This document shows, one piece after another, positions 1 through 10,710 of a DNA stretch of 64,000 nt. Source of the DNA: Emiliania huxleyi CCMP1516 (lineage: Eukaryota > Haptophyta > Isochrysidales > Noelaerhabdaceae). The stretch spans positions 112,323 through 176,322 of the forward strand of contig NW_005200249.1 in NCBI RefSeq assembly GCF_000372725.1, read 5' to 3'. Each line of letters begins with the position of its first letter. The stretch's first letter is position 1. The notes beneath the pieces were generated by a model. The model searched no databases and had not been told where the DNA came from. It was given only the letters and a program-made list of their open reading frames with translations. The translations under genes and the position numbers were made by a program.

Positions 1-1632
1 GCCGGTGCCGCGCTTCTCTCCCCACCAGGGCCTGCCCACCACGGCATACAGCAGCTGCTGGTCCGCGTCGGAACGGTTCGGGAGCCAGCGGCGCCACAAA
101 CGGTAGTCGACGACGACGGCGTCGCCGGCACGCGCGAGCAGCGTAGACCTTCGCTGTACTGTGGCGGCTGAAGGCGACGCGCACTGCCGTAGCACCTGGC
201 GATTAATGGCAACGATGGTAAAGGTCGCAAAAAGGCGGCAGCTTGAGGAGGCAGTGTCGGGGGGGCAGTGTAGAAAGGCAGAAGTGTTGACGGAGGCGGA
301 GGCCGTTGGTTGGACGCACCTCGCGCACCCTGTCGGCCGACTCGCTCCAAGTAAGCGGCTGCCCTTGCCAATCTGGTGCCTGCGCCACAGACGCCACAAG
401 TGCCTCCCAGTCGTCCGCCACCTGTTGGTGCGCCGCGGCGACTGGCAAAGCTGCGAGCGGCGGCGGCCGCCGCGCCTCGCCTCTCCCCGCGGCATCAATG
501 AGAGCCTCGACGATCCCCGCGCCTCCGTCCGCCTGCTTCAGGTGGTCAATTACCTCTCCCACGCTGAGCCCCTCGGTGCCGAGCGGCCGGAGCATGCCGA
601 AAGATGCAGCGGAGGCTGCGCCGCCGTCCGCGCCGAGCCCGCCTTTTGGACGCTCACCGCCCCGATACTCGCGCCCTGGCACGTGCGACCCGCGAGCGAA
701 CTCGGCTGGCCCTGAGAGCGGCGCCGGTGGGAGCAGTGGGGGTGAGGGCGTCGAAGGGAGAGAACGGAGAGGCGGGAGCGGCAAGGCGAGCCGCGAGGAG
801 CGAGGCAGTGGATGATGGAGCGGTGAGGTTGGCAAAGAGGCAGCGGCGGAGAGTAGTGAGGGCAGCTGTGACCGTTCTCCGGTGTCAGGTCATTGAGCGG
901 CACGTAGCAGGTCAACGCATACGGAGGGAGGGGGACGTCGACGTCGAAGAGGTGCGTGCCTTCCGCGCGCCAGGGAGACGCCTCCGGGTTACCGCCGCCC
1001 TCGCCCCTCCCCTCAAGCTCAGACCACTCACTCCACGACGATGATGACATCGCAACGAGCGTCCCGGCGGCAAGACACTCGGCGTCGTCGCCTACGACGG
1101 GCCAGGGGCGGGACACGCCGATGCAGGATTGGGTAAGAGTTCTGCGACAAGCCGCCGGGACAGGGCGAGGCGGTGGCAGCTGGACACCGAGCGCTGCAAG
1201 GAGGAGGTTGCGCAGGGGCTCGGCGGAGAGGACTGCTCGGACTAGAACCCCAGTCGTCCGCTGCTTGACCTCGATCCGTCGTCCCTCCTGCTCGACCACC
1301 TCTGCGTACCTGTGGCCGTGCGGACAAGACACCGACAGATGATTAGCGCGCCGAGACACAGGCCGATGATGTCGAAGATCGCTGTGGGGATGCTTGGCGG
1401 CGCGAGTGGAAGGCGGTGGACTAGTGGCGTGCGTGGTTAGAGCAGGGATTGGTCGTTCGCACCGTGGCGGCGCCGGCTTCCCCGCAACCACCTGCCGGAG
1501 GAGGAGGTGGCGGAGGACGGACTGGCAGCGGTCACCAGCCATGTCCCTGCACCACGACAGCACCTCCGGTGCCAGCACGCCCGGCAGGTGGCAGACGCCG
1601 CTCTCGAGCAGTTCGGCAGTCGGGGCCGACAT
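1..1632 (-). CDS. Phytanoyl-CoA dioxygenase (PhyH)-family protein, multi-exon, 3' end cut by window edge
   Basis: Likely Fe(II)/2-oxoglutarate dioxygenase. The start codon at 1632 opens MSAPTAELLESGVCHLPG, the usual N-terminal helix of this family. In the same frame about 900-1040 encodes THLFDVDVPLPPYAL and YVPLNDLTPENG, the PhyH core strand. At 1-133 another exon reads GDAVVVDYRLWRRW, NRSDADQQLLYAVVGRPWW, the typical C-terminal strand (DYRLWHRG...NRS...LLY..GRPW). Exon limits are not fixed; the block at 300-650 (for example EGLSVGEVIDHLKQADGG) looks coding but I cannot place it in the family. In the read-through frame the Fe-binding HxD appears as R-A-E (about 965-985), so either an exon junction lies there or the site is degenerate. 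The substrate cannot be told. Confidence 0.6.
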
Positions 1633-1800
1633 CCATAACGACGCGTTGCGATATCGGGGCCGTCCACGGGCAACCGAAACGCGGCCCGTCCTGTTCACAG
1701 CCTTGTTATTGAGAAGAAAATACCTCCTATGGCGCTGTGCGCTGGCCTGTGAGAGGTTGAGGTGCGAGCCCTGGAGATTCACAGCCTTGTTATTGTTTTA

Positions 1801-1893
1801 GGTGTATTGTTGGCAGACAAGACTCACAGAGCTCACACAGAATCACAGCGGGAGGAAAGCGGCGAGTCGCAATTCCAGGGGTCGTTGTGGCGG
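1801..1893 (+). repeat. Dispersed repeat, copy A (second copy at 30181-30276)
   Basis: About 90 bases from ATTGTTGGCA through AATTCCAGGGGTCGTTGTGG recur at 30181-30276 in the same orientation with a few differences. No coding content is seen. A short related motif (TTGTTATTGAGAAGAAAATAC) also appears just upstream at 1706 and at 2410. Confidence 0.75.
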
Positions 1894-4620
1894 GCCACCC
1901 TGTCCAGAGAGGCATGGATGCCAATCTGGGGTCTCTCGACCGAGTCTGATTTCGCCTCGCCGCCTCCCGGTGGTGGCTGTAGAGCCAAAGCGGCGGAGAT
2001 GGCGGGGGAGGGCGGGGGATCGAGGAAAGCACGACTCGCACCGACCCTTCACGAACCGAAAGGCTGCACCCGGGGAAGGCACAGTAATCCGGGCACGTGT
2101 TGGGCGCCCCGTTCCGTCTGGGGCTAGGTCGGCTCAGGGCCCCGTCCACTTCCCTCCCACTTGGCGCGTGATAATGGGGAGATGCCACCCAGGCCAGCCA
2201 GGGCAGGGGCGGGGGCGAGGGCGGAGGGCGGGATGGGCGCCAAGCGGGAGGGAGCGAACGGAGTGGAACGCACAGATGGGGGATGGCGAGGGCGGAAGGG
2301 CGGGGAGCGGGGAGGACGGCGGGAGGGTGGAAGTCGGCATGGGCGGGCGGTGGGTGGTTTGGTAGGGCGGGGGGGAGGGCGAGGGGTGGAGTAGGGGGGC
2401 GGTGGGGGCTTGTTATTGAGAAGAAAATACGTCGTATGGCGCTGTTCACAAGTAGGTCGCCCCTCATTGTTCATTGCCTGCAAAAAAAGCGCGGTCTCGC
2501 TTTGGTCGCGAGAATTCTTCCCTCCGCCAACTCCGACACTAACTAGGGGGTTGCATCAGAGGGGGGGGGGTCTGAGGCAAGGGGGCCCAGATCTGCTCGT
2601 CTCAGAGGGTACCCTCTGTGCCAAGAGAGGCCATCCACGAGCGGCTCAGAGGGTGCCTGGGCCGACCCTCTGAAGGCCTGTGCCGCCAAGCCAGCCTCTC
2701 TCGGCGCAGCCTCTGAGGCTAGTGTACGGGGACCCTCTGAGACGCCAAGGCAAGCCCCGCGAGGCCGCTCCTCAGAGGGAGTTTTCAGCGGTATTTCAAG
2801 TCTGTCGTGATCCCCCACCAAGCAGAGAGAACCCCCCCCAGCAGGCCCAGCTTCCATTGCGCATTGGTTTCGGATACCTCAAGTTCGAGTTCACTAGGAC
2901 GCCGCGGCGCCTCATGGCCAAGCTGGAGCAGGGGACGGATGTGGAGATCACTACCTCCTCCTCGGGCGGCCGCTCCAAGCACATCCTCACTCAAGTTGAC
3001 GGGTCGGCGGCGCCGCTGGCCGCGCGAAGCTGTCGCGCAGGGGTCGGCGCGGGCGCTGTGGGCGAGCCTGCAGCAGCAGCAAGCGTGTGTGGTGCCGGGC
3101 GCTCGAAGCGTAGAGTAGCGCCTTAGTCATGCTCGCTGCTTCCGCCCCCTCCCCGCCCTCCCTGGTCAGCGCCGTTCGTGGAGGGCTAGGCGCTCCGGCC
3201 TCCGCCCGGGGCTCTCTCTCGCCTCTGTCTGCCGAGAGGGGGCTACCCTCTGAGGTCAACGCCCTCTGTGCCGCGCCAAGACAGACCCTCGGCCGGGGAC
3301 CCTCTGAGGCCAAAATCAGCCAAGAGAGGCCACAGAGGCGGCACAGAGTCAGAGTCAAACCCTCTGTGCCGCCAAGCCAGGGGTCCGACCCCTCCTCAGA
3401 GGGGGGTCTGAGGCCTCAGAGCGTGTACAACCCCCTACTCCGACTGAAGAGAGAGGTCTCCCGCCGTTGCAACTGCCATGTCACGGCCGGTCGGCTGCAG
3501 CTCTCGCCTCGCTGGCGGCGCGGTCTGGTGCCGCGGCGCCCAGCTCTCCTGTGGGCTCGCGGCGGCTCGCCGCCGCGGTGCCGAACAATGTGATCAGTCT
3601 GGATTCGTCCCGGCGTGCCGCCGGTGCCGCTTCCTCGCCAATTTTTGGCTCGACCAGTTTGTCGACAAAGTTGCCTCCGAGCTCCTGCTGCTCGACTACG
3701 CGGCAGAACCGGCCCATCGCGGCTGAGACGTGATGCGCCGGCAACGGGGCAACGGCGCGGGACCATTTCCAGGCTCTCTCGAGCAACCTCAAATTTGGCC
3801 GATTTTGTGGATCTCAACCCTGCTGCTCTCTGACCACAACCTCGCGGCCCGCTGCGCGGCTCTCCGAGCGCGAGAGGAGTCGTCTACGAGGCGGCGGCGA
3901 GCGCAGGCGGCGGCGGCGCGGCGGCGCGGCGGCGGATCGCGGCGCAGACAACGGCAGGAATCTGCGGCAGGCTGCTGCCTGCTGCTACAGCAGCCGCTGC
4001 TGCTGCTGCTGCTCCGCCGCTGCCGATTGCGCTCGAGTGCTCCTCTCGCTGCCTACTCGCTGCCTCGAGGGAGGAGGGGAAGATGTCGAGCTGAGCTTGC
4101 CTCGCTTGTACCGAGGCCCCTCCCCGAAAGGCAAGTCTTAGCCACATGAAATCCGAGACCCCTCCCCACCGCCCCGATCCCCCCACCCCCTTGCTCCCCT
4201 CCCCCCCTCGGGAGGGCCGAACTGAGGCGCCCGAGGGGACCCCGCAATTCCCTTCCCCCCTCGGAGGGCCGGACTGAGGCGTCGAGGGCCCCACTCTTTC
4301 CTTCGCATAGCGGCCACTCTTCGGATCGCTGGTCGAGCGACCCGGGGGATGCCCCGCGCGCCTGACCCAGGCGCGGAAACGAATCTGCGAGGCGTGGCCG
4401 CTCATGCGGCCCGATGGGGAGGAGGGGAAGACGTAGGGCGTGCTTGCGCGCCTTTCCGAGGCCCCTCCAACCCACCCGCGCTAGGTCTCGGGTTTGACGC
4501 ATGGGGTCACTCCCGCGAAACTCGGGAACTAGCCGGGGCAGTCGGAGAAGGGGCAACTCCGTGCACTGACGGTCGGCCGTCAGAAAACACGCCTCCGTGG
4601 CTCGGGTTACACCAATCCTC
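1894..4620. other. Long stretch without a recognisable gene
   Basis: No family is recognised on either strand. It holds GC-skewed low-complexity sequence (2180-2400), two blocks rich in CAGAGGGT/ACCCTCTG words (2565-2790 and 3230-3430), a CTG run near 4000-4020, and two diverged copies of a CTCGGAGGGCCGGACTGAGG-like unit at about 4205-4290. The open frame around 2870-3000 reads plausibly but matches nothing I know. Confidence 0.6.
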
Positions 4621-5681
4621 GCTACCGGAGGGCGCCTGGGTCTAAATTTAGTGCGGTGTGAAGTGTTTATCTACTGCATCTTTAGCGCACTTTAGCGCAA
4701 ATTTAGCGCGAATTTAGCGCAACTTTAGTGCAAATTTAGCGCAAATTTAGCGCAAATTTAGTGCGACTTTACATCCAGATTTAGCGAGGTTTAGTGCGTC
4801 TTTAGTCCAGCCGCGCAGTAGGATCCAGCCGCAGCCCCTCGCTGGGCCTCCCTCCCCCTGTCCCCCTGCAGTCCCCTGCCCACTCGCAAAAGTTCCCCGT
4901 CCCGTCCCCAACCGAACGAAGAAAACCCGGTGTATTTGCCATTGCACTTAGTTAGGAGGAGGTGCATGCCTGGGGCTGGATCCAACATGCTACGAGTACA
5001 CGCGTATGTAAAGCTGCTTGCGGTGACTACATGGATCATGGCCATTTGGCCGTTTCTGTCATCGTGGTCTGGATCCTTCATCCTTTGGTTCAACATTGGT
5101 TTTGAAATTCCAACACCGACCCTCACCTCTACTCTATTACAGCTGGTGGTCACGGGCACAGCATGGGTTGTGCGGTCGGAGGTGGTGCTTGCGGTGGCGC
5201 ATTCAACTGTGCTGGTCCTCCTCTCGGGAATCGGTGCTGTGCCTGTGCTCAGTCGGGAGATCTTGCTCTGGAGGGCGGCATATCTAGCCTCACTGGGAGC
5301 CTGCCTTTGGGTCATGAGGGCAGGGGCCAGGCATCTCCTGTGGTGCATTCTTGGCAGCCAAGGAGCAAAGCACGCGGCCCTGGCTAGCTGTGGTGTGGCC
5401 GGGAAGCCGTGCTAAAGGTGCGTGCCCGCACTAAAGATGCGGGACCCACACTAAATGTACTGCAGCTGCCCGCACCTAAAGTGAACTAAATGTGGCGCTA
5501 AATTGGAGATAAAACACACTAAATATGTGCTAAATATGTGCTAAATTTGCACTAAATTTGCACTAAATTTGCGTTAAAGTCGCACTATATACGCACTCGA
5601 ACACGCACTAAATAGCGCACTAAACTATCACTAAAGTTCATTCACACGCACTAAATGTAGACCCAGGCGCCCTCCGCTACC
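4621..5681. mobile_element. DNA transposon-like element with terminal inverted repeats and 6-bp target duplication
   Basis: GCTACC at 4621-4626 is repeated at 5676-5681. Inside it, GGAGGGCGCCTGGGTCTA (4627-4644) is perfectly inverted at 5658-5675, and the inverted match continues about ten more bases after one mismatch. Both arms carry AT-rich subterminal iterons in opposite orientation: TTTAGCGC/AAATTTAGCGC at 4640-4805 and the complement GCACTAAATTT at 5405-5655. The 1049-bp element has open frames of 161 codons (+, 4930-5415, hydrophobic) and 185 codons (-, 4791-5348), neither resembling a transposase, so it is probably non-autonomous. The superfamily is uncertain because 6-bp duplications fit none of the commonest plant or algal types exactly. 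Confidence 0.85.
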
Positions 5682-5857
5682 CAACGCGGCCAAAGGATAT
5701 CCACCTCGAGAACCTCGAGAACCTACTCCGACTGGAGAGGCGGCCGCTCGGCCGTCGGCCCGACTCGGCAGCCGGCGACGCGGTGTCGAGCCGCGTCCGG
5801 CACGGCGGCTTTCAGTGATCACTGGTGCCTCAGTTCACTTCCCACTGATCTCCAGAC

Positions 5858-8800
5858 ATGGCTACCGCGCCAAATATGGCTGTCCTCGCCGCCGCCGCCG
5901 CGGCTCCTGCTGTCGTCCGGCGCGTGTTCGACCCTTCCGGCGCCAAGCGGCTCGAAATCTCACTCTCGCTCGCCTCGCGACCCACGCGAACGCTCTCTCG
6001 CCCGGGCTTGTGGGCCGAGGCGGGGTCTTTGCAACCAGCTCGATGTTCCTACACACTCACACGCGCCTGCCTGTCCCATAGCTGACGAGGCCGTCCGCCG
6101 CGGCCTGGCTCGCATCGCCGGCGTGAAGGGTGGCGGCGACGGAGCGCTCGCGGCGGCGGTGGCTCTGCTTCGGCAGGAGGACGGCTCGGATATCTGCCTC
6201 GACGCTCCTGCGGAGGAGGCGTGGTCGTCGGCGGGTCGGTTGCGGGTTGGCGGCGAGACGGTCGAGGTGCTGTACGACCCTCCCGAGGTCGTCGAGCTGG
6301 CCTCGCCCGCTTTCCCTCTGGTCGGCGTGCCTCTCGCGCCGCTCTGCCGCACCCGCCGCTGCGAGGCGGGCGAGGTGCAGCTGCGGTGGGAGGCGGCCAG
6401 CTCCGCGCCAGCAGAGGCGCCACGCCTCGGGTAGCCGCGAGCACAGCCTCGCTGGCCCTTCTCGGACCCGCCTCTGCCCCTCCCTCTCCAGGCTGGGCCC
6501 GCCTCGCAGTGGCGGCCGGTCGGCTCCGGCCCTTCCTTCGCCCCGCCGGCAGGGCTGGCTGGCCACAACTTGCGCGTCGTCGCTACCCCGCCGCCGCTGC
6601 CCGGCCGCTCGCCGCTCGAGACGAGCCGAGAGCTGGGCAGCCGAGCCGGAAGCTGCTGGTAGGAGGGGGGGGGGCGGCCCTTTTCACACCTCTCGCAGTG
6701 AACAGGTAGCGTGGTGGAGCCTCCGCCGCGGCCTCTGCTCGAGGCGCGGCTGCGCTCGCTCGGCGGCGGCGCAGAGGGCGGCGGTGGGGAGGGCGGCGGT
6801 GGGGAGGGCGGCGACCGGCTGCGGGTGATGAGCTACAACTGCCTCGCCGACACGCACACCTCCGCTCGTGGGAGAGTGTGTTGAGTGTGAAGAGCGTCTT
6901 CACGCCTGCAGCCGTGAACAGGTACCGCCGCTCGTGGGACGAGCCCGGCTCGGTCCACTCCTACTTTCCGCCCCCGCCGGATGGAGTCGAGAGGTGATCA
7001 AATCGAGTGTTGATCAGGTCCACTCCTACTGCGACCCCTCCCTCACCGCTGGCGGACTGCGGCTGCCTCGCATCCTGAGCGAGGTGCTCCTCCCCCTCCC
7101 TCTCTCCCCCTCCGGCGCCCAGCTGTGCGGTCCTCCGCCAAGCTCCTCCAGCCAAGCCACAACCAGCCACGACTGTCACGCTCCGTGCTCGCCGCCTCGC
7201 CGGACGTGGCCAGCCCTTCTTCACACGTCTAGCTGTGGACAGGTGCTCGCCGCCTCGCCGGACGTGGCGGCGCTGCAGGAGGTGGACGTGTCGTGGGCGC
7301 GCCGCTTTTGGGAGCCGACGCTGGCGGCGGCGGGCTACGCGATGGCTTTCGCGCCAAAGGCGAGCTCTACAGAGGGGATAACACACACCGAGTGGCCACC
7401 ACACCAGGGAAAGCTCAAAGGAGAGCTCTGCACACGCTGCGAGGACGCGGTCGCCTCCCATCCAAGGGCTAGCGCCGCATCGGGAGCCTGTCTGTCTCCC
7501 CCCCTCTCTCAAGCTCGAGGCGTGCTCCCCCCCCCCCCTCCGGGCCACCGCAGGCGAGCGCCTCTTCGAACGAGGGCCTCACCGTGGCGTGGCGCACCTC
7601 GCCCCCCTCCCCAGCTGGAGCGTGACGGGGCTGCGGCGAGGCATGGCCGTTTCGGGGTAGGCGCACCAGCGCCTTCGAGCTCGTCCGTGCCCGCGTCTGC
7701 CGGCTGGACTTGCGCGAGCCTCCTCCGCCCCTCGCCGAGTACCTCTCGCGCAGAGAGGGCACGGCCGCGGCGGTGCGACTGTCTCCGCGGCGCGGCTACG
7801 ATCCGCGTCTCTCTCTGTCTCTCTCTCCACGGCTCGAGGTGCGAGCAGGTGCGGAGCTTGCCGAGTGTGGCGCAGCTGATCGTGCTGCGGCAGAGGGGCG
7901 GGGCGAGGCGGCTGATCGTTGCGAACACGCATCTCTACTTTGCGAACCCCGCGGCGCGCGGCTTGAGGTGGGGTGGACGGGACCTGCACCTGTACTCGTC
8001 CGTGCGAGGCGAGGGTGTCTGGTCTCTAGGTGCACGTGAGGCTAATGCAGTCGGCCGCGCTGGTGGCGGAGGTGGAGGCGGAGGTGGAGGCGGAGGCGGA
8101 GGCGGAGGCGGAGGCGGAGGCGGAGGCGGAGGCGGAGGCGGAGGCGGAGGCGGGAGGAGAGGTCGGCGTGGTCGTCATGGGAGACCTCAACTCGGACGCC
8201 TCGGACGGCGTGCTCGACTTGCTGCTGCGGGGCCGTGTCGCCGCCTCGCACCGTGACTGGCGGGTCGGCGAGCTGCACTGGGGACCCTCGCTCGGCCTCG
8301 AGGCGCAGCCCTCCCCACCCCCACCCCACCCCCTCCCCCACCCCCCCCACACACAGCTCCTCTCGCACCGCCCCTGCCTTGACGGCCCCTTCCCCCGCGG
8401 CAGGCGGACGCGGCGGCGGCGGCGCGGCGACTCGTCGANNNNNNNNNNNNNNNNNNNNNNNNNNNNNNNNNNNNNNNNNNNNNNNNNNNNNNNNNNNNNN
8501 NNNNNNNNNNNNNNNNNNNNNNNNNNNNNNNNNNNNNNATGGCTGGAGGGGAAGGGGGAGAGGGTGGGCTCGTCGAGCAGCTGCGGCGCACTTCTCTCGC
8601 ATACCACCGGCTGCGGCGATCGCTCCGCACGGCCATCGCTTGGCCGAAGGGCGGCGCTAGCAACGGCGAGTCGCTTGCCGGCGCAGCACTAGCGAGTGAG
8701 GCGGCCGCCTCCGCCGCCACGGGAGGCACTCTCCTCACGAGCGCCTCTCTGGCTGCGCTCGAGATCGCGGAGCAGGCAGGCGCCAGCCCGCGGCTGCCTC

Positions 8801-9210
8801 TCGCGGACGCGGATGCGGCGAAGGCGATGGCGCGGCTGGAGGAGCTGAGGGCGAGGCTGCGGGAGCACGGCGTCAGCCCTCCCTCCCCCGGCGTGGCTGG
8901 CGAGCCGACCCCTGACCCACTCCCTCCGTGCGGTGCCGCGCTGTGCCACTCCCTCGACCTCGCCTCTGCGTACGGTCCGCATTGCGTGCCGACTCATTGC
9001 GTCGCCGGCTACGCCAACGCGCTCGACTGGATTTGCTTCAGCCGCGAGACGCTTCGCGTGGTTGGTGTGGCGCCGCTGCCGCCGATTGACGAGCTACGGC
9101 GCCACGTTGCGATCCCAAGCGCGGAGTTCCCGTCCGACCACGTCTCTTTGGTCGCAGACCTCGAGTTCTACTTGAGTCGACATGAAACTGATGCGGATCG
9201 CGGTGTGTAG
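5858..9210 (+). CDS. PDE12-like 2',5'-phosphodiesterase (EEP exonuclease family), multi-exon
   Basis: Probably removes 2',5'-linked adenylates and/or poly(A) tails, often in mitochondria. The start at 5858 opens MATAPNMAVLAAAAAAPAVV. The N-terminal domain (6082-6430: EEAWSSAGRLRVGGETVEVL, DPPEVVELASPAFPLVGVPL) matches the PDE12 accessory domain. The EEP catalytic domain follows in pieces: VMSYNCLAD (6828), VHSYCDPSL (7018), DVAALQEVDVSW with the metal-binding Glu (7261), IVANTHLYF (7916), VVMGDLNSDASD (8170), ALDWICFSRETL (9020) and FPSDHVSLVADLEF (9129). At least seven introns are needed; those at 6854, 6953 and 7185 are introner-like. A GCGGAG array adds an acidic Glu-Ala stretch inside the catalytic domain. 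The 100-N gap at 8439 hides part of the gene. Stop at 9210. Confidence 0.8.
6854..6921 (+). repeat. Introner-like intron, hairpin family
   Basis: GC-AG intron of the PDE12-like gene. Its first bases (6854-6873, ..CCGCTCGTGGGA) repeat the start of the next exon (6922-6939). The core holds GTCTTCACGCC...GCCGTGAACAG. Removal gives the expected SYNCLADTYRRSW. Confidence 0.75.
6953..7017 (+). repeat. Introner-like intron, TGATCA variant
   Basis: GTCCACTCCTACT at 6953-6965 (GT donor) is repeated exactly at 7018-7030, the next exon start. The core ends in two TGATCA palindromes (GGTGATCAAATC...TTGATCAG). Splicing restores GSVHSYCDPSL. Confidence 0.8.
7084..7242 (+). repeat. Compound introner-like intron
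   Basis: A 26-bp sequence starting GTGCTCGCCGCC at 7185-7210 is repeated exactly at 7243-7268, the true exon start (VLAASPDVAALQEVD). Between them is a 32-bp core with CTTCTTCACACG...GTGGACAG. An older donor GTGCTCC sits at 7084 directly after the exon, suggesting two nested events. Confidence 0.75.
8062..8152 (+). repeat. GGAGGC/GGAGGT hexamer array, in frame
   Basis: About fifteen copies of a six-base unit. In the PDE12 reading frame it encodes alternating Glu-Ala/Val between the QSAALVAEVE helix and the GVVVMGDLNS strand. Confidence 0.9.
8439..8538. other. Assembly gap of 100 N
   Basis: A run of exactly 100 N inside the PDE12-like gene. The conventional length means the true gap size is unknown. 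Confidence 0.99.
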
Positions 9211-10545
9211 TTCCGCTGTACTCTAAGCCTGTAGCTCCTCTTTTCAGCTAACACAGATTACAAAGCCGTATTGCGTATATGAAGGGGCGTATCCGTATGC
9301 CGAAACGAAATGCAAATGGACGCTCGAACGTATACTGGGCGAGAGAGACCGAGAGAGCTAAAAGTACGTACTGGGCTCAGAGGCGTCAGGGGGCGCTGCC
9401 GGCGGCTGGCGCTAGGTCTTTACACTTCGTAGGCATTGTGGGGTTGGCACTCCCATCGACCCTGATGACCTCCTGCGGTCTCTGAGATGGACACCAGTGG
9501 GTGTGGGACCACGGCCAGGATACACTCGAAGGCTGGGTAAGCAGTAGAGGTCGATACTCGACGCGTCACACATGGTCACAGTGTCGCGCCGTGTCGGCAC
9601 GCTGTCGACAGGACGTCAAGCGACACCAGTGGCAGTGCCACCCAGGAGTGATCGGGCGGTCTCCCGTCATGAAAGAGCCACCATGTGATCCGTATGATGA
9701 TTCCTGACAACCGCCTCAGTCAACTTTTGTCACAGTTCCCGCTCTGAGAGGTGCTGCGGGTCAGCTCGACAGCTGGAGCTGTGTCGCCGGCGTGCGGCGG
9801 CCTGCCTCCGCAGGCGCCTCCGGAGCCTACTCTGTGAATTCGCGGAGCGAAGAAAATTTCTCGCTCTCTTATGTATGTAAAAGAGGAATGCAGTCGAAAG
9901 GACAGGAGAGGGACGCGGCCAGAAAGAGGGCGGGCGCCGAGTTTCGAAAGCCGAGGGTGAACTGCTGACATGGTTTGCGATGAGCATGAGGAGCGATCCG
10001 AACGTGTGGTATTCGGGTGATCAGATTTTCGGGAGGGAAATCTCATCCTTTGGAGCTGCATGAGCCTTGAGACTGGGGCCAGATTCTCCAAGATACGGGG
10101 TGTGGACCGTGAGTTGACCAGGGGTTGTGCGCCGGGCCCTCCTGCTCGGCTCCAGCTAGTAGACAAGTGTTGTCATCAACAGAGTATAGAAGAATCTGAC
10201 CTCGGGGCCGATGTGACCAAGCGCTGGTAGCGTGGTTTTACCTGACACCCATGGTCTCACAGTGTGCCGGCAGTCGCCGAGCATACGTGTTGGTGTCGGA
10301 GTAGTGGCAGCACGCACCACGCTCTTGCAGCGGAGCTTCGGGCCCGTTCGAGAGCGCGCATGCATCTGTATTTGTACTAAACAAACAAACACACTCTAAA
10401 CAAAGATAAACGACGACGAGGGCCCTCCCGGGGCCGGGCCGCCGTAGAGAGGCCAACAAGATATATCTCGCGCTCTCGCTGATACGGATACGGCCCACAT
10501 ATCCAGACCGGGCTTGACAACACCGGGGGCCTTGGTGCCTCCTCT
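9211..10545. other. Intergenic stretch with dispersed repeats
   Basis: No gene recognised. Repeat copies: 9814-9838 (inverted match at 11573-11597), 9956-10015 (inverted match at 31113-31177) and 10095-10172 (direct match at 58222-58298, containing GGGCCCTCCTGCTCGGCTCC). Confidence 0.65.
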
Positions 10546-10710
10546 TTACTGGCCTCCGAACCGGATTCCGTCCTCTTTGCACGAGGGACAGATGTACTTT
10601 TTGCCGCTGGAGGTTTGGACGGCGTACCGCACCTCGTCGTCGAAGAGCTCACAGCCACAGTCTTTGCAATGGCCCACAAGCTTCACCAGGATCGTGGGCT
10701 GGTAAGGCAT
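10546..10710 (-). CDS. Small zinc-ribbon protein, 54 residues
   Basis: A compact open frame from ATG (10708-10710) to TAA (10546-10548). Residues 1-14 are MPYQPTILVKLVGH, then CKDCGC, a middle segment ELFDDEVRYAVQTSSGKKY, then CPSC and KEDGIRFGGQ at the C-terminus. The two Cys knuckles (CxxCxC and CxxC about 25 residues apart) fit a single zinc ribbon. No exact family is recognised. Hydrophobic and charged residues alternate as in a folded domain and the competing frames are low complexity, which supports a real gene. An upstream coding exon cannot be excluded. Confidence 0.6.
   Translation of the reverse strand: MPYQPTILVKLVGHCKDCGCELFDDEVRYAVQTSSGKKYICPSCKEDGIRFGGQ

Noticed and set aside
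2870..3000. Plausible plus frame (LKFEFTRTPRRLMAKLEQG)
   Set aside because: No homologue recognised, no start or splice support; the flanks are CAGAGGG repeats.
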